The notes: generated from the sequence alone by a model not told the origin. DNA of 51,414 nt from Coleofasciculus sp. FACHB-T130 (GCF_014695375.1 NZ_JACJOG010000003.1:1-51414); one strand, 5' to 3'; positions 1 to 10,413 are shown, counted from the first letter of the stretch. A program made the numbers and translations.

Positions 1-767
1 TCGCGGACGCGGGATGCACCAACGCCGACGAACATTTCCACAAATTCACTTCCGGAGATGCTGAAGAAGGGAACCCCGGCTTCCCCGGCGATCGCTTTGG
101 CGAGTAATGTTTTTCCGGTTCCGGGAGGACCAATTAACAGAACGCCTTTGGGAATTTTCGCGCCGACTGCGGTGAATTTCTCTGGTAGTTTGAGGAAGGT
201 AACGACTTCTTCGAGTTCTTCTTTGGCTTCTTCTATGCCTGCGACGTCGTCAAATTTGACGCCGGTTTTGGCTTCCATCTGAAATCTGGCTTTTGATTTG
301 CCAAAGTTCATGGCTTGCCCCGGACCGCCAGGAATGTTGCTAGAGCGACGGAATAGGAAGAACAGCCCAGCAATCAACAAAATCGGAAAAATTAAATTCC
401 CCAAAAATCCCCAGATAGCTCCATCGTTGCGAGCGGGATGGGTATCAAAGCTGATATTCGCGTTTCTGAGCTTAGCAATCAATTCTGGGGCAGTGGTTGG
501 CAAATCTACCCGCAGCCGTTGGATGCGGTTATCGAGATCCGGATCGACGGCTTCGACAATTGCTGTCCGACCCCCATCGTAGAGGTCAACACTGGTAACT
601 CTTTGGGCATCTAGGTATTCCAGAAAGCGCCCATAGGTCATGCGGGTACTAGCAGTGTTTTTGCCCATATCGGTGGGAGCAGCAGCAAATGCCCCTTGCC
701 AGAGGAAAAACCCTATGACTAAGGCGGGTAATGTCCAAAGTACTAATATTCTCCAGGAAAATTTCAT
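1..767 (-). CDS. ftsH: ATP-dependent zinc metalloprotease FtsH (FtsH2-like), N-terminal part
   Basis: Partial gene: the ATG is at 767 on the minus strand and the frame stays open to base 1, so about 255 N-terminal residues are present. Translation starts [11 protein letters not shown], a membrane segment. A lumenal domain of about 100 residues follows, then a second membrane helix ([17 protein letters not shown]) and the FtsH signature [19 protein letters not shown]. The AAA+ Walker A motif GPPGTGKT and the pore region [14 protein letters not shown] come at the end. The zinc-binding HEXXH part lies outside the window. The N-terminus resembles from memory the thylakoid FtsH2 (slr0228) type, which takes part in D1 turnover during photosystem II repair. 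The family assignment is secure; the paralogue assignment is inference. About 550 bases upstream carry no gene. Confidence 0.95.
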   Translation of the reverse strand, partial: MKFSWRILVLWTLPALVIGFFLWQGAFAAAPTDMGKNTASTRMTYGRFLEYLDAQRVTSVDLYDGGRTAIVEAVDPDLDNRIQRLRVDLPTTAPELIAKLRNANISFDTHPARNDGAIWGFLGNLIFPILLIAGLFFLFRRSSNIPGGPGQAMNFGKSKARFQMEAKTGVKFDDVAGIEEAKEELEEVVTFLKLPEKFTAVGAKIPKGVLLIGPPGTGKTLLAKAIAGEAGVPFFSISGSEFVEMFVGVGASRVR

Positions 768-1320
768 AAATCGGTTGTCTCTAGATACGGCTAATAGAAG
801 CAGATTCAGCGCAGATAAAGCGTTATCACAAACAAGGGATGAGAGCTAGTTGAAGGAACTGAAACATTCCTTTTTTTACCTAATCGAGCAAAACTTTAGG
901 CAGGAAATCCTAGCCAAGAGCTGGATTTGCTACCACCAGGACATTTAGGCTTGTCCCTATAGGGCGAACATTGGCACCTTAAACGTGAACTTAATTAAAT
1001 TTAACTTAATTCTCATCATTGGATCAACTGACTGCTTCACTTATATCCTTTGAGGGGTTTTGTCAAGAGAAAATAATCATTGCAGATATTCATCTGTGCG
1101 AATCTACGCCCACGCCTGAATATCTTGCAATGAATCAGGAAAATAACCTTCCTCCAAAGGATTGACGCGCCTGCTTCCCAGTTTCAATTCTGGTAAGACA
1201 GACGCGCCAGTTGGCTTGAAGCGAGCGCCATCAAACTGAGAAACCCAGTTTCTTTAAGAAACTGGGTTTTTATGAGAGTCAAGGAGAGACGACTAGGCAG
1301 GACTTCCAGCCAGTAGTAAC
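768..1320. other. Intergenic region between ftsH and petH
   Basis: No convincing gene on either strand. It should hold the ftsH promoter (minus strand) on its left side and the petH 3' end on its right. The only clear structure is the perfect palindrome at 1241-1269, listed separately. The short open frame at 1184-1381 runs antisense-free but overlaps the petH 3' end and has no recognisable protein character. Confidence 0.6.
1241..1269. terminator. Perfect hairpin downstream of petH
   Basis: Two 14-base arms, AAACCCAGTTTCTT and AAGAAACTGGGTTT, around a single central T. On the plus strand the right arm runs into TTTTT. It sits about 50 bases after the petH stop, so it could end petH transcription. 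The same arm core (AAACCCAGTTTCT) is, from memory, part of a dispersed palindrome in some filamentous cyanobacteria, so it may be a repeat element serving as terminator. Confidence 0.6.
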
Positions 1321-3170
<1,850 letters not shown>

Positions 3171-4181
3171 ATGACCAGTCAGCTGGATCGCGTGGTTCTA
3201 ATTGGTGTTGCTGGAGACTCCGGATGCGGTAAATCTACATTTTTGCGCCGATTAACAGATTTGTTTGGGGAAGATTTCGTCACGGTGATTTGCCTGGACG
3301 ATTACCATAGCCTGGATCGGAAACAGCGCAAAGAAACTGGAATTACGGCGCTGAACCCCAAGGCGAATAACTTCGATCTGATGGCCGAGCAGATCAAAGC
3401 GCTCAAGAACGGTCAGTCCATTGAAAAGCCAATTTACAACCACGAAACCGGCGAGATCGATCCTCCAGAGCGAGTCGATCCTAACCATATTATTGTGATT
3501 GAGGGGCTTCATCCTTTGTATGATGAGCGGGTGCGATCGCTCCTCGACTTCAGCGTTTATCTCGACATCAGCGATGACGTTAAGATTGCCTGGAAGATTC
3601 AGCGGGATATGGCTGAGCGCGGGCACCGATACGAAGACGTACTCGCTGCCATCAACGCTCGCCGCCCAGATTTTACTGCCTACATCGAGCCGCAGAAGGA
3701 ACACGCTGACGTTGTGATCCAGGTGTTGCCGACGCAATTAGTCAAGGAAGAGAAGGTAGGTCAAATCCTGCGGGTGCGCTTGCTTCAGCGCGATGGCGTG
3801 GAAGGCTTTGAGCCAGCTTATCTATTTGATGAAGGGTCTACGATTGATTGGAGACCCTGCGGTCGTAAGCTAACCTGCGGCTACCCTGGCATCAAGATGT
3901 ACTATGGCCCAGACTCTTACTATGGTCATGAGGTGTCCGTTCTGGAAGTAGATGGTCAGTTCGACAAGCTAGAGGAAGTCATCTACATTGAAAGCCACCT
4001 CAGCAAGACTGCGGCTAAGTACCACGGGGAACTGACCGAACTGTTGCTCAAGCATCGGGAATATCCAGGCTCTAATAACGGAACTGGCTTGTTCCAAGTG
4101 CTGGTCGGTCTGAAGATGCGGGCAACCTACGAGCGGTTAACGTCTGGAAAGAGCCAACCGTTGGCAGCGACGAAAGTATAA
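3171..4181 (+). CDS. prk: Phosphoribulokinase (Calvin cycle)
   Basis: Phosphorylates ribulose 5-phosphate to ribulose 1,5-bisphosphate, the Rubisco substrate. The protein has 336 residues, the usual cyanobacterial length. The P-loop GDSGCGKST (15-23) contains Cys19. Cys41 follows in VICLDDYHS, with catalytic Asp43 and Asp44. A second cysteine pair, Cys230 and Cys236, lies in the C-terminal half. Cys19/Cys41 and the C-terminal pair are the thioredoxin-controlled and CP12/GAPDH-contact cysteines of the family. All four being present means this copy can be light-regulated by redox. ATG at 3171; a hairpin terminator follows at 4274. It is monocistronic by appearance, divergent from petH. Certain identification. 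Confidence 0.98.
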   Translation: MTSQLDRVVLIGVAGDSGCGKSTFLRRLTDLFGEDFVTVICLDDYHSLDRKQRKETGITALNPKANNFDLMAEQIKALKNGQSIEKPIYNHETGEIDPPERVDPNHIIVIEGLHPLYDERVRSLLDFSVYLDISDDVKIAWKIQRDMAERGHRYEDVLAAINARRPDFTAYIEPQKEHADVVIQVLPTQLVKEEKVGQILRVRLLQRDGVEGFEPAYLFDEGSTIDWRPCGRKLTCGYPGIKMYYGPDSYYGHEVSVLEVDGQFDKLEEVIYIESHLSKTAAKYHGELTELLLKHREYPGSNNGTGLFQVLVGLKMRATYERLTSGKSQPLAATKV

Positions 4182-4273
4182 ACTAGACCCCCAAGGGTAG
4201 GGATGCACGCTCGTGAGTCCCTACGACTGCGTTCAAAGCCTTCTAGCAAGGGCTATCTAAGTGAATTGCTGAC

Positions 4274-4309
4274 GCGAGAGACTGACAAAAGGCTCTCGCA
4301 TTTTATTTT
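4274..4309 (+). terminator. Rho-independent terminator of prk
   Basis: GCGAGAG (4274-4280) pairs with CTCTCGC (4293-4299), followed by the T-rich run ATTTTATTTTA. It lies about 95 bases after the prk stop. Confidence 0.75.
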
Positions 4310-4363
4310 AGGTATCTAGGTTTTAATAGAGATATAAATTTTGGGATTGGGTTGAGTAGAAAT

Positions 4364-4690
4364 ATGAGAGTGTGGGTTGCCAGTTTTTTGCTGCTGTTTG
4401 GCTTTGCAGAAATCTATCAGTGGTTGAAACAGTTCACGCTGCCGTTGCCGGTGTATATTCTGGGAGGTGCGTTTTTAGCGATCGCATCTAACTACGACAA
4501 ACTATCTAGCTTTCCTTTTTTGCGAAGCCACGAAGACGAACCAGCGTCGATTAAAGACCAGACGCCGCTAGCCATGCGTTCTGTTTCTAGCCAATCTCCA
4601 TCGAACCTCACGCCTCAATCGCCTCGTCCCATTTCTTTCAAAATCGAAAAGAAGACGAAAAAAGGCGCGAATAGCAGCCACTCAATCTAG
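4364..4690 (+). CDS. Small membrane-anchored hypothetical protein
   Basis: 108 residues from the ATG at 4364; a TTG at 4352 in the same frame would add four residues, but neither has a strong ribosome site. The N-terminal half has two hydrophobic stretches (VWVASFLLLFGFAEIYQWL and LPLPVYILGGAFLAIASNY), suggesting two membrane helices. The rest is Ser/Pro-rich and ends in a basic Lys-rich tail (KIEKKTKKG). I do not recognise a named family; it resembles short membrane proteins conserved in cyanobacteria. It stands alone after the prk terminator. Confidence 0.65.
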   Translation: MRVWVASFLLLFGFAEIYQWLKQFTLPLPVYILGGAFLAIASNYDKLSSFPFLRSHEDEPASIKDQTPLAMRSVSSQSPSNLTPQSPRPISFKIEKKTKKGANSSHSI

Positions 4691-4716
4691 TGCCACTGGG
4701 TCGGGGAATTTAATAT

Positions 4717-5034
4717 TTACCGGCTTACCCAAAGGATGAAGAGCCAGCAACCACCGTTGAGTAAAGCAGTAAGAACTGCACCACTAATCACTCCTTTCAT
4801 CAATCCCCATCTTTGTTGCCGTCTTAGCCAAAAAATTATTGGGATTACATACAGAAGTTAAGACAATCCAATATAAAAAATTAATATTGCTACAATTTAA
4901 GCGATCGTATAAATATACAATAAATTCACGATTATAGACGATAAAAATCCTAAGATAACCAAAACTAAAATATGTATTCCTAATAGTAAGAATATACTGC
5001 TAATCATTTCAGTGATTTCATTCCTTGAGCGCAT
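4717..5034 (-). pseudogene. Decayed tandem paralogue of the 105-aa membrane protein
   Basis: Read on the minus strand from the ATG at 5034, this 106-codon frame keeps the same length as the intact gene at 5098-5415. Its C-terminal half is very similar: LLYVIPIIFWLRR here against LLYVIPLIFWLRR there, then KGVISGAVLTALLNGGC against KGVIICAVLTALLNGAC. The N-terminal half is diverged but keeps the hydrophobic pattern (LLLGIH against LLLGMH). Two in-frame TAA codons, at codons 46 and 59, interrupt it and there is no frameshift. This shows a local duplication followed by inactivation of one copy. It is AT-richer than the intact copy, consistent with drift. Confidence 0.85.
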
Positions 5035-5097
5035 AATTTTGTTCTTATAAACATGAAATTATTGCTGCTATATTAGGGTGTTATAAAATTTAGCGTT

Positions 5098-5415
5098 TTA
5101 TTTAGGACTAAAGTACAGTAAATAGCAGGCTCCATTTAATAAAGCGGTAAGAACTGCACAAATAATCACCCCTTTCACCATTGCCCCTCGCTGTCGCCGT
5201 CTTAGCCAAAAAATAAGCGGAATCACATATAAAAGCTGCCATAAGAATATAGAAATAGCAGAAAACGCCCAAACGATTAAAATAGCGTATCCTCCTCCTA
5301 GCAAAGCAGCAACAGGAAAACTTACTAAAAATACTGCTAGACCAGCGATAAGATGCATACCTAATAACAACAGCATTCCGGAAAGTACCCCAAGCAATTC
5401 ATTTTTATGTTCCAT
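5098..5415 (-). CDS. Small multi-pass membrane protein of unknown function
   Basis: 105 residues with three to four hydrophobic segments: LLGVLSGMLLLLGMHLIAGL, VFLVSFPVAALLGGGYAILI, ISIFLWQLLYVIPLIFWL and VIICAVLTALLNGACYLLYF. A basic loop (RRRQRGAMVKG) lies before the last one. ATG at 5415 with AGGAG four bases upstream. It starts 54 bases after the stop of the radical SAM gene on the same strand, so it may be co-transcribed with it. A broken copy lies immediately downstream. No named family recognised. Confidence 0.75.
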   Translation of the reverse strand: MEHKNELLGVLSGMLLLLGMHLIAGLAVFLVSFPVAALLGGGYAILIVWAFSAISIFLWQLLYVIPLIFWLRRRQRGAMVKGVIICAVLTALLNGACYLLYFSPK

Positions 5416-5469
5416 AAAACTCCTGCTGAATTAAACTAATATTTGTTGTTAATAATGGTTTTAGATAAA

Positions 5470-6894
5470 TTAAACCAAGAGGGGACGATTATTAACCAAG
5501 TGATATCCAGCACTTCCCTCGCGGTAAAACATATTAAACGTATCAAATGGAATAATCCTCCCATCGGGATGCACAATGTGGATGCAGGAACGTTTTACAG
5601 AACGGACATCAAAGTTAAAGGGGTCGAGAAACTGGACAATCATCACCCGGAATATATTTTCGTAGGTAATTCCTTCAGGAACAGGTAGTAGTGGCAAACA
5701 ACAAAGTAACTGTTTTAAAGATGTTGCAGAAGATGCGGGTGAATGGCTAGTGGAAAACAAATTAAAAATATTTCGCTTTAGCTCATTATCCTGTTCATAA
5801 AGAACAGAATTTGGCATGATTTTTACAAAGGTATTTGGCTCCAAAAGTCCAGTTAAGGGTATCACTTTGCCCTTAACTTTCAACGCGTAAGCCATTGCTA
5901 AACAATCGGGATGGCAAGGAACTGGGAGAATATCTTCTGGCTTAAAATAGGGACTCTGCTGTAAGATAGAGCGACGAACTTCTGTGAGAGTGTAGCGATC
6001 GCGCTCATGCTCAAATCCCTCCAGACGCCCTGCTGCCTGAATCGGTTGAAAGGTAACACCCCGCACGCATCGCTGTTGCAAGGCGTATTCGATAATTTTG
6101 CCGATTTCGCTGTCGTTTAGCCCTTTTTTCAGGGTAACGACCAAAGTTGTAGAGATGTTAAACTCGTTGAGATGTGCGATCGCTTGTTCCCGAATCTCTC
6201 GCAAATCTGCCCCACGTAACTCCTCTAATGCTGCCGCCTCAAAGCTATCAAATTGGAGATAGACTTCAATTCCGGGCATATATTGACTTAAGCGATCGCA
6301 AAAATTTCGGTCTTTGGCAATTCTAATACCATTGGTATTGATCATTAAATGGCGAATTGGCTTACTTTTAGTAATATCCAGAATTTTAAAAAACTCTGCA
6401 TGAATCGTTGGTTCGCCCCCGCTAATTTGCACAACCTGGGGTTCTCCTTCATTCGCCACCACCGCATCAATCATCCTTTCAATTTGCTCTAAGGTGCGAT
6501 GACGCCGGGATTGACTGGAATGTTGAGAAACTTCTTCTGTGCCCGAATCTGCGTAACAAATTGGGCAAGAAAGATTGCAGCGATCTGTTACTTCTACTAA
6601 AGTTAAACAGCTATGTTGTTCGTGATCGGGGCAAAGTCCGCAGTCATAGGGACAGCCATATTTTATGGGAGTATTAAATTTAAGCGGCATATCTCCTGGT
6701 TTGATAAATTCCTGGGAGAGTTTGTAATAATCGATATCATCAGCAATTAAGACTTCTTGATGTCCGTGGGTAGGACAGTGCTTTACCAGGTAAACGCAAT
6801 CATCTCGAAAGATAATTTTCGCCTCTACTTTGATGAGACATTTAGAGCAAACGCTGTTAGTTAAAGCATAGAAAAGGTAGTTTCGAGTAGGCAT
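5470..6894 (-). CDS. Radical SAM protein of the tetraether synthase (Tes/MJ0619) type
   Basis: 474 residues. The radical SAM cluster motif is CNLSCPIC (Cys106, 110, 113), followed by the SAM-binding SGGEP at about 158. Before it lie a rubredoxin-like set of cysteines (CSKC at 16-19, HCPTHG at 39-44) and a second cluster motif, CPYDCGLC (81-88). More cysteines occur near 327-331 (CHPDC) and 437. This order, with CGLCPDH and EVTDRCNL, matches the archaeal MJ0619/Tes family, which joins lipid tails to make membrane-spanning lipids; related bacterial proteins have been linked to membrane-spanning lipids. The family call is strong, the reaction in this organism is inference. It follows, on the same strand, an Lgt-like membrane protein gene and a small WapI-like gene. 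ATG at 6894; a 71-base gap separates it from the preceding gene. Confidence 0.85.
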   Translation of the reverse strand: MPTRNYLFYALTNSVCSKCLIKVEAKIIFRDDCVYLVKHCPTHGHQEVLIADDIDYYKLSQEFIKPGDMPLKFNTPIKYGCPYDCGLCPDHEQHSCLTLVEVTDRCNLSCPICYADSGTEEVSQHSSQSRRHRTLEQIERMIDAVVANEGEPQVVQISGGEPTIHAEFFKILDITKSKPIRHLMINTNGIRIAKDRNFCDRLSQYMPGIEVYLQFDSFEAAALEELRGADLREIREQAIAHLNEFNISTTLVVTLKKGLNDSEIGKIIEYALQQRCVRGVTFQPIQAAGRLEGFEHERDRYTLTEVRRSILQQSPYFKPEDILPVPCHPDCLAMAYALKVKGKVIPLTGLLEPNTFVKIMPNSVLYEQDNELKRNIFNLFSTSHSPASSATSLKQLLCCLPLLPVPEGITYENIFRVMIVQFLDPFNFDVRSVKRSCIHIVHPDGRIIPFDTFNMFYREGSAGYHLVNNRPLLV

Positions 6895-6965
6895 ATATTT
6901 TTTTCTAAAATGAATACAATGGGTTAGTCAGCTTTCTTTGTTGATTCTAAATGTATGGAAGGGAT

Positions 6966-7397
6966 TCACAGGTTTCCAATTATAGGAAAATGCTTCTTTA
7001 TCATTTGCAACTCAGTTATAAGATTTGCGAGGAAAGATTGATCGTTAGAAAAATTAAAGGTTAAAGTGTTGCCATTTCCAATTGGATAAGTTGTTTTTCC
7101 ATTCCATTGGATGTGTCCTAAATTATTCATTTCTGCTTTTAGGTTCATCAATCCTTCCATTGTATTTAGTTCGGCAACACCAGATAGCGTTTGAGACATC
7201 TCTTTAAGTTGTTCCAAGAAACTAAATATTTCCTCAGTCCGTATATCACCGAAAAAATTAGCGTGATAACCAGGTAAAATTATCTCAATTTCCGAGTTAA
7301 TCCAAGTTCTATCCCAATAATCGTCTGTATCGAGATTATTTATCCCTTGAATATCAATAATTACTTTTTCTTGATTCCCCTTGACAGTAAATTGCAT
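6966..7397 (-). CDS. WapI-like small protein
   Basis: 143 residues from the ATG at 7397; a TTG at 7409 would add four. It is a soluble-looking protein starting MQFTVKGNQEKVIIDI, with the features FFGDIRTEEIFSFLEQL and AELNTMEG. These resemble, from memory, the WapI/Imm-type small proteins that accompany polymorphic toxins. No toxin gene is visible nearby, so an immunity role is unsupported. Its start lies inside the 3' end of the Lgt-like gene (44-base overlap), pointing to one transcript and possible translational coupling. Family call moderate to low; function unknown. Confidence 0.55.
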   Translation of the reverse strand: MQFTVKGNQEKVIIDIQGINNLDTDDYWDRTWINSEIEIILPGYHANFFGDIRTEEIFSFLEQLKEMSQTLSGVAELNTMEGLMNLKAEMNNLGHIQWNGKTTYPIGNGNTLTFNFSNDQSFLANLITELQMIKKHFPIIGNL

Positions 7398-8139
7398 TGG
7401 ATGGTTCAAAAACGAACAATTTTATAATACTGCTCCGATAATATAAAATTCCTAATAAACAAGCAATTTGAATAGCACTTAGTCCCAAGATAGGGTGAAA
7501 ATCGGGTTTTATAAAATCCATGAAAAAGCGAAAGCTTAAATAAGAAACCATGTAAAACTTAAATAATTCGCCTTCTTGCCGATGGTAGCGGCTGCGAATT
7601 TGTAAAAATATCATTAAAATTAGTAAAAAAATAACTTCATATAATTGAGTTGGATGCCGGGGAATGCCATCACCAAAATCTACTCCCCAAGGTAAATGAG
7701 TGGGAATGCCGTAAGTGCGATCGCTTAATCCCGTCAAAAAGCAGCCAATCCGTCCCACTGCCGTTCCCACAATCAAGGGATAAACAAAAACATCGCCGGT
7801 AGATCGATTGACACCAATCATTTTCTTGGTAATTTCTACACCAATCAATCCACCGAGTAACGCCCCTACGACCGTTTTTCCTTGAAGGAGAACCAAAAAG
7901 AATAGTTGCCAATTATTCCCAATTAAATCGATGTGCTGTAGTAAAACCAGCGCTTTCGCACCAACTAGCGCCCCAACCAAGCCACCGACAATTACCGAAC
8001 TGCGCTGCGTGGGTGCGAGCGCGTCTTTGCGAGCATTTTTGATTAATAAACGGAAAGCGATCGCATACGCCAACGACTCAAACAAAATATGAGGGTGAAT
8101 CCGCACCGAACCCAGCCACAAATAAACCGGGAAACTCAT
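7354..8139 (-). CDS. Lgt-like (prolipoprotein diacylglyceryl transferase family) membrane protein
   Basis: 261 residues with about seven hydrophobic segments. It has the Lgt signature region: GRIGCF at 129-134, PWGVDFGDG at 150-158 and RHPTQLYE at 161-168. Lgt transfers diacylglycerol from phosphatidylglycerol to the lipobox Cys of lipoproteins. Here the usual Asn-Gly-Glu after GRIGCF is replaced by TGLSDRT and the N-terminal catalytic region differs, so this is probably a paralogue with another substrate rather than the housekeeping Lgt. I chose the ATG at 8139 because GGAG lies nine bases upstream and Lgt proteins start just before a segment like FPVYLWLGSVRIHP. An upstream start at 8241 in the same frame would add 34 residues with no ribosome site. 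It is first of a minus-strand group with the WapI-like and Tes-like genes. Confidence 0.8.
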   Translation of the reverse strand: MSFPVYLWLGSVRIHPHILFESLAYAIAFRLLIKNARKDALAPTQRSSVIVGGLVGALVGAKALVLLQHIDLIGNNWQLFFLVLLQGKTVVGALLGGLIGVEITKKMIGVNRSTGDVFVYPLIVGTAVGRIGCFLTGLSDRTYGIPTHLPWGVDFGDGIPRHPTQLYEVIFLLILMIFLQIRSRYHRQEGELFKFYMVSYLSFRFFMDFIKPDFHPILGLSAIQIACLLGILYYRSSIIKLFVFEPSNAIYCQGESRKSNY

Positions 8140-8534
8140 TATTTGTATCTCCGCTTGCGGATAGTGCCTCTTCATGGCTGAAAATATACCCGACAAGCCC
8201 TGTTGCCTGGAGCTAGACAGAGGTTGCCTAGACGATACCATACCCAGCCAAGCTTGTAGAAGCTATATTTCCTGGAACTCTTCACAGAAGATTGCTATCC
8301 TCTGCTTAAGGATTAAAAATTTCTTGCCAGCGATATATAGCAAGGCATTTTACATGCAAAATCTAAATCTTCCGTATAAAAATTGTTAATAACTGTCAAG
8401 TAATAAATAAAAAACTATATGATGTGTAAACATGCATCGCCAGCTTTGAGAATTCATCAGGACTAGAGTCTCCGTCAACATCAGGGAAAGCATAAAGGAG
8501 ATGATTTGAGCGAACTAGGTAGGTAAAGTGAAAA
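8140..8534. other. Intergenic region, divergent Lgt-like gene and histidine kinase
   Basis: 395 bases between divergent genes; it should carry both promoters. An in-frame extension of the Lgt-like gene reaches 8241 but has no ribosome site. Open frames on either strand (8174-8389, 8396-8632) have no protein-like character. I see no distinct structure. Confidence 0.45.
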
Positions 8535-10409
8535 ATGGCAATCCCAGCGGCAGAATCCCCAATTACCGAGAGCAGCAAAGTGGAAGTAGAGAATAATCGT
8601 TTCTTCACACTGTCGCTGGATATGTTTTTCATCGCTGGTTTCGACGGCTATTTCAAGCGACTGAACCCGATGTGCGAAAAAACGCTGCTGTTCACATCTG
8701 AGGAATTTCTAGCCAAGCCGTGGATCGCATTTATTCATCCCAAAGACCGGGAATCTACTCTGATTCAATTGCAGGAACTATCCAGCACTGGGGAGACGGT
8801 CACTTTTGAAAACCGCTTCCGCTGCAAAGACGGAACCTACAAATGGCTGCTGTGGAATGCCGCCCTGTGCGCGGAAGAACAATTAATTTACGCCGCGGCT
8901 CGTGACATTACCGAGCGCAAACAGGCAGAAGAGGAACTGCGGCAAAGTGAAGAGCGTTTCCGCTTGTTAATCAAAAATGTCAAAGACTATGCAATTTATA
9001 TGCTCGATACCAGTGGGAAAGTTATTAGTTGGAACAAAGGGGCGGAAAGGCTGAACGGGTATCAGGCAGAGGAAATTATTGGTCGGCATTTCTCCTGCTT
9101 TTTTCCTTCCAACGAGATCAGGAGCGGCAAACCTGAGCAAGTTTTAAAAAAGGCAGCATTGAACGGTCGGTATGAATGGGAAACTTTACGCTTACACCAA
9201 GACGGGTCGCAGTTTTGGGCAAATGTTGTCGTCACAGCTTTACGAGACGAAGATGGACGACTGCGCGGCTTTGCCACAATAACGAGGGATATCACCGAAC
9301 GCAAGCGATCGCAAGCAGCGCTGGAACAAGCAAATAACGACTTAGAAAGACGAGTCGAGGAACGCACCGCTGAATTAAAAGCCGCCAATGAGCTGCTAAA
9401 GAGGGAAGTTAAAGAGCGTCAGCAAGCGGAGAAAGCTTTGCGACAATCAGAAGCGCAATTGCGAGAAAAAGCAGCAAAGCTAAAACAAGCCTTAAGCGAA
9501 TTAAAACAAACTCAAACCCAGCTGATTCAAAGTGCAAAAATGTCCAGTCTGGGACAATTGGTTGCTGGTATTGCCCACGAAATCAACAATCCTGTCAGTT
9601 TCATCTACGGGAATCTCGACTACGCCATTCACTATATTCAAAGCTTGATCGAGTTGTTGCAACTTTATGGAAAACACTCCCCCGAACCCCCTGAGGAAAT
9701 CCAGGATCTGATAGATGAAATCGATCTCGATTTCGTGATCGCAGATATGCCGAAACTGCTGTCCTCAATGAAGTTAGGGGCTGACCGCATTCGGCAAATT
9801 GTCGCCTCTCTGCGGAACTTCTCGCGCCATGACCAAGCAGAAAAGAAGTCGGTCAACATTCACGAAGGCATTGACAACACTCTGAGATTGCTGCAAGACC
9901 GCTTAAAAGCTACCGCTACCCATCCGGCGATCGAGGTCGTTAAAGAATATGGCGACCTACCATTGGTGGAGTGCTATGCCGGTCAGTTCAACCAGGTATT
10001 AATGAATATCCTCAATAATGCGATTGATGCCCTGGAGGAGGCAGAGGGACCCAGAAGCAAAGGGGCACAGGAGATGGTATCTCCCTGGCTTTCTGGCTCC
10101 CCGGCTCCTCAGTCTTGTATTCGGATTTGTACCGAGGTCAAAGACAGCGATCGCATCGCCATTCGGATTGCTGATAATGGCCCTGGGATGAACGAGGAAG
10201 TCCGTCGTAAGTTATTTGACCCCTTCTTTACCACGAAACCGATAGGCACAGGTACGGGACTCGGCTTGTCCATTAGCTATCAGATTGTCGTCGAAAAGCA
10301 CGGCGGTCAATTGACTTGTGTTTCCGAACCGGGAAAAGGGGCAGAGTTTTTAATTGAAATTCCGATTCGGCAGACTCGTTCCGAACCAGCTCTGTCTCGG
10401 TGCGCCTGA
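8535..10409 (+). CDS. Cytoplasmic PAS-PAS sensor histidine kinase
   Basis: 624 residues without membrane segments. Two PAS domains (about 20-130 and 140-255), each closed by the PAC motif DITERK, are followed by a long coiled coil (255-335). The dimerisation/phosphoacceptor helix [16 protein letters not shown] has His348. The catalytic domain carries the N box NILNNAIDAL, the G1 box DNGPGM and the G2 box [15 protein letters not shown]. It is a soluble sensor kinase with no receiver domain and no response regulator gene beside it, so the partner is elsewhere. Between N box and G1 box is a Ser/Pro/Gly-rich insert encoded by 10047-10116, described under findings. The kinase core is nearly the same as in the kinases at 15292 and 39521. 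Convergent with the next gene. Confidence 0.93.
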   Translation: MAIPAAESPITESSKVEVENNRFFTLSLDMFFIAGFDGYFKRLNPMCEKTLLFTSEEFLAKPWIAFIHPKDRESTLIQLQELSSTGETVTFENRFRCKDGTYKWLLWNAALCAEEQLIYAAARDITERKQAEEELRQSEERFRLLIKNVKDYAIYMLDTSGKVISWNKGAERLNGYQAEEIIGRHFSCFFPSNEIRSGKPEQVLKKAALNGRYEWETLRLHQDGSQFWANVVVTALRDEDGRLRGFATITRDITERKRSQAALEQANNDLERRVEERTAELKAANELLKREVKERQQAEKALRQSEAQLREKAAKLKQALSELKQTQTQLIQSAKMSSLGQLVAGIAHEINNPVSFIYGNLDYAIHYIQSLIELLQLYGKHSPEPPEEIQDLIDEIDLDFVIADMPKLLSSMKLGADRIRQIVASLRNFSRHDQAEKKSVNIHEGIDNTLRLLQDRLKATATHPAIEVVKEYGDLPLVECYAGQFNQVLMNILNNAIDALEEAEGPRSKGAQEMVSPWLSGSPAPQSCIRICTEVKDSDRIAIRIADNGPGMNEEVRRKLFDPFFTTKPIGTGTGLGLSISYQIVVEKHGGQLTCVSEPGKGAEFLIEIPIRQTRSEPALSRCA

Positions 10410-10413
10410 GAAA

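Noticed and set aside
7354-8241. Longer start of the Lgt-like gene at 8241
   Set aside because: The extra 34 residues are polar, unlike the family, and lack a ribosome site; the ATG at 8139 has GGAG at good distance.
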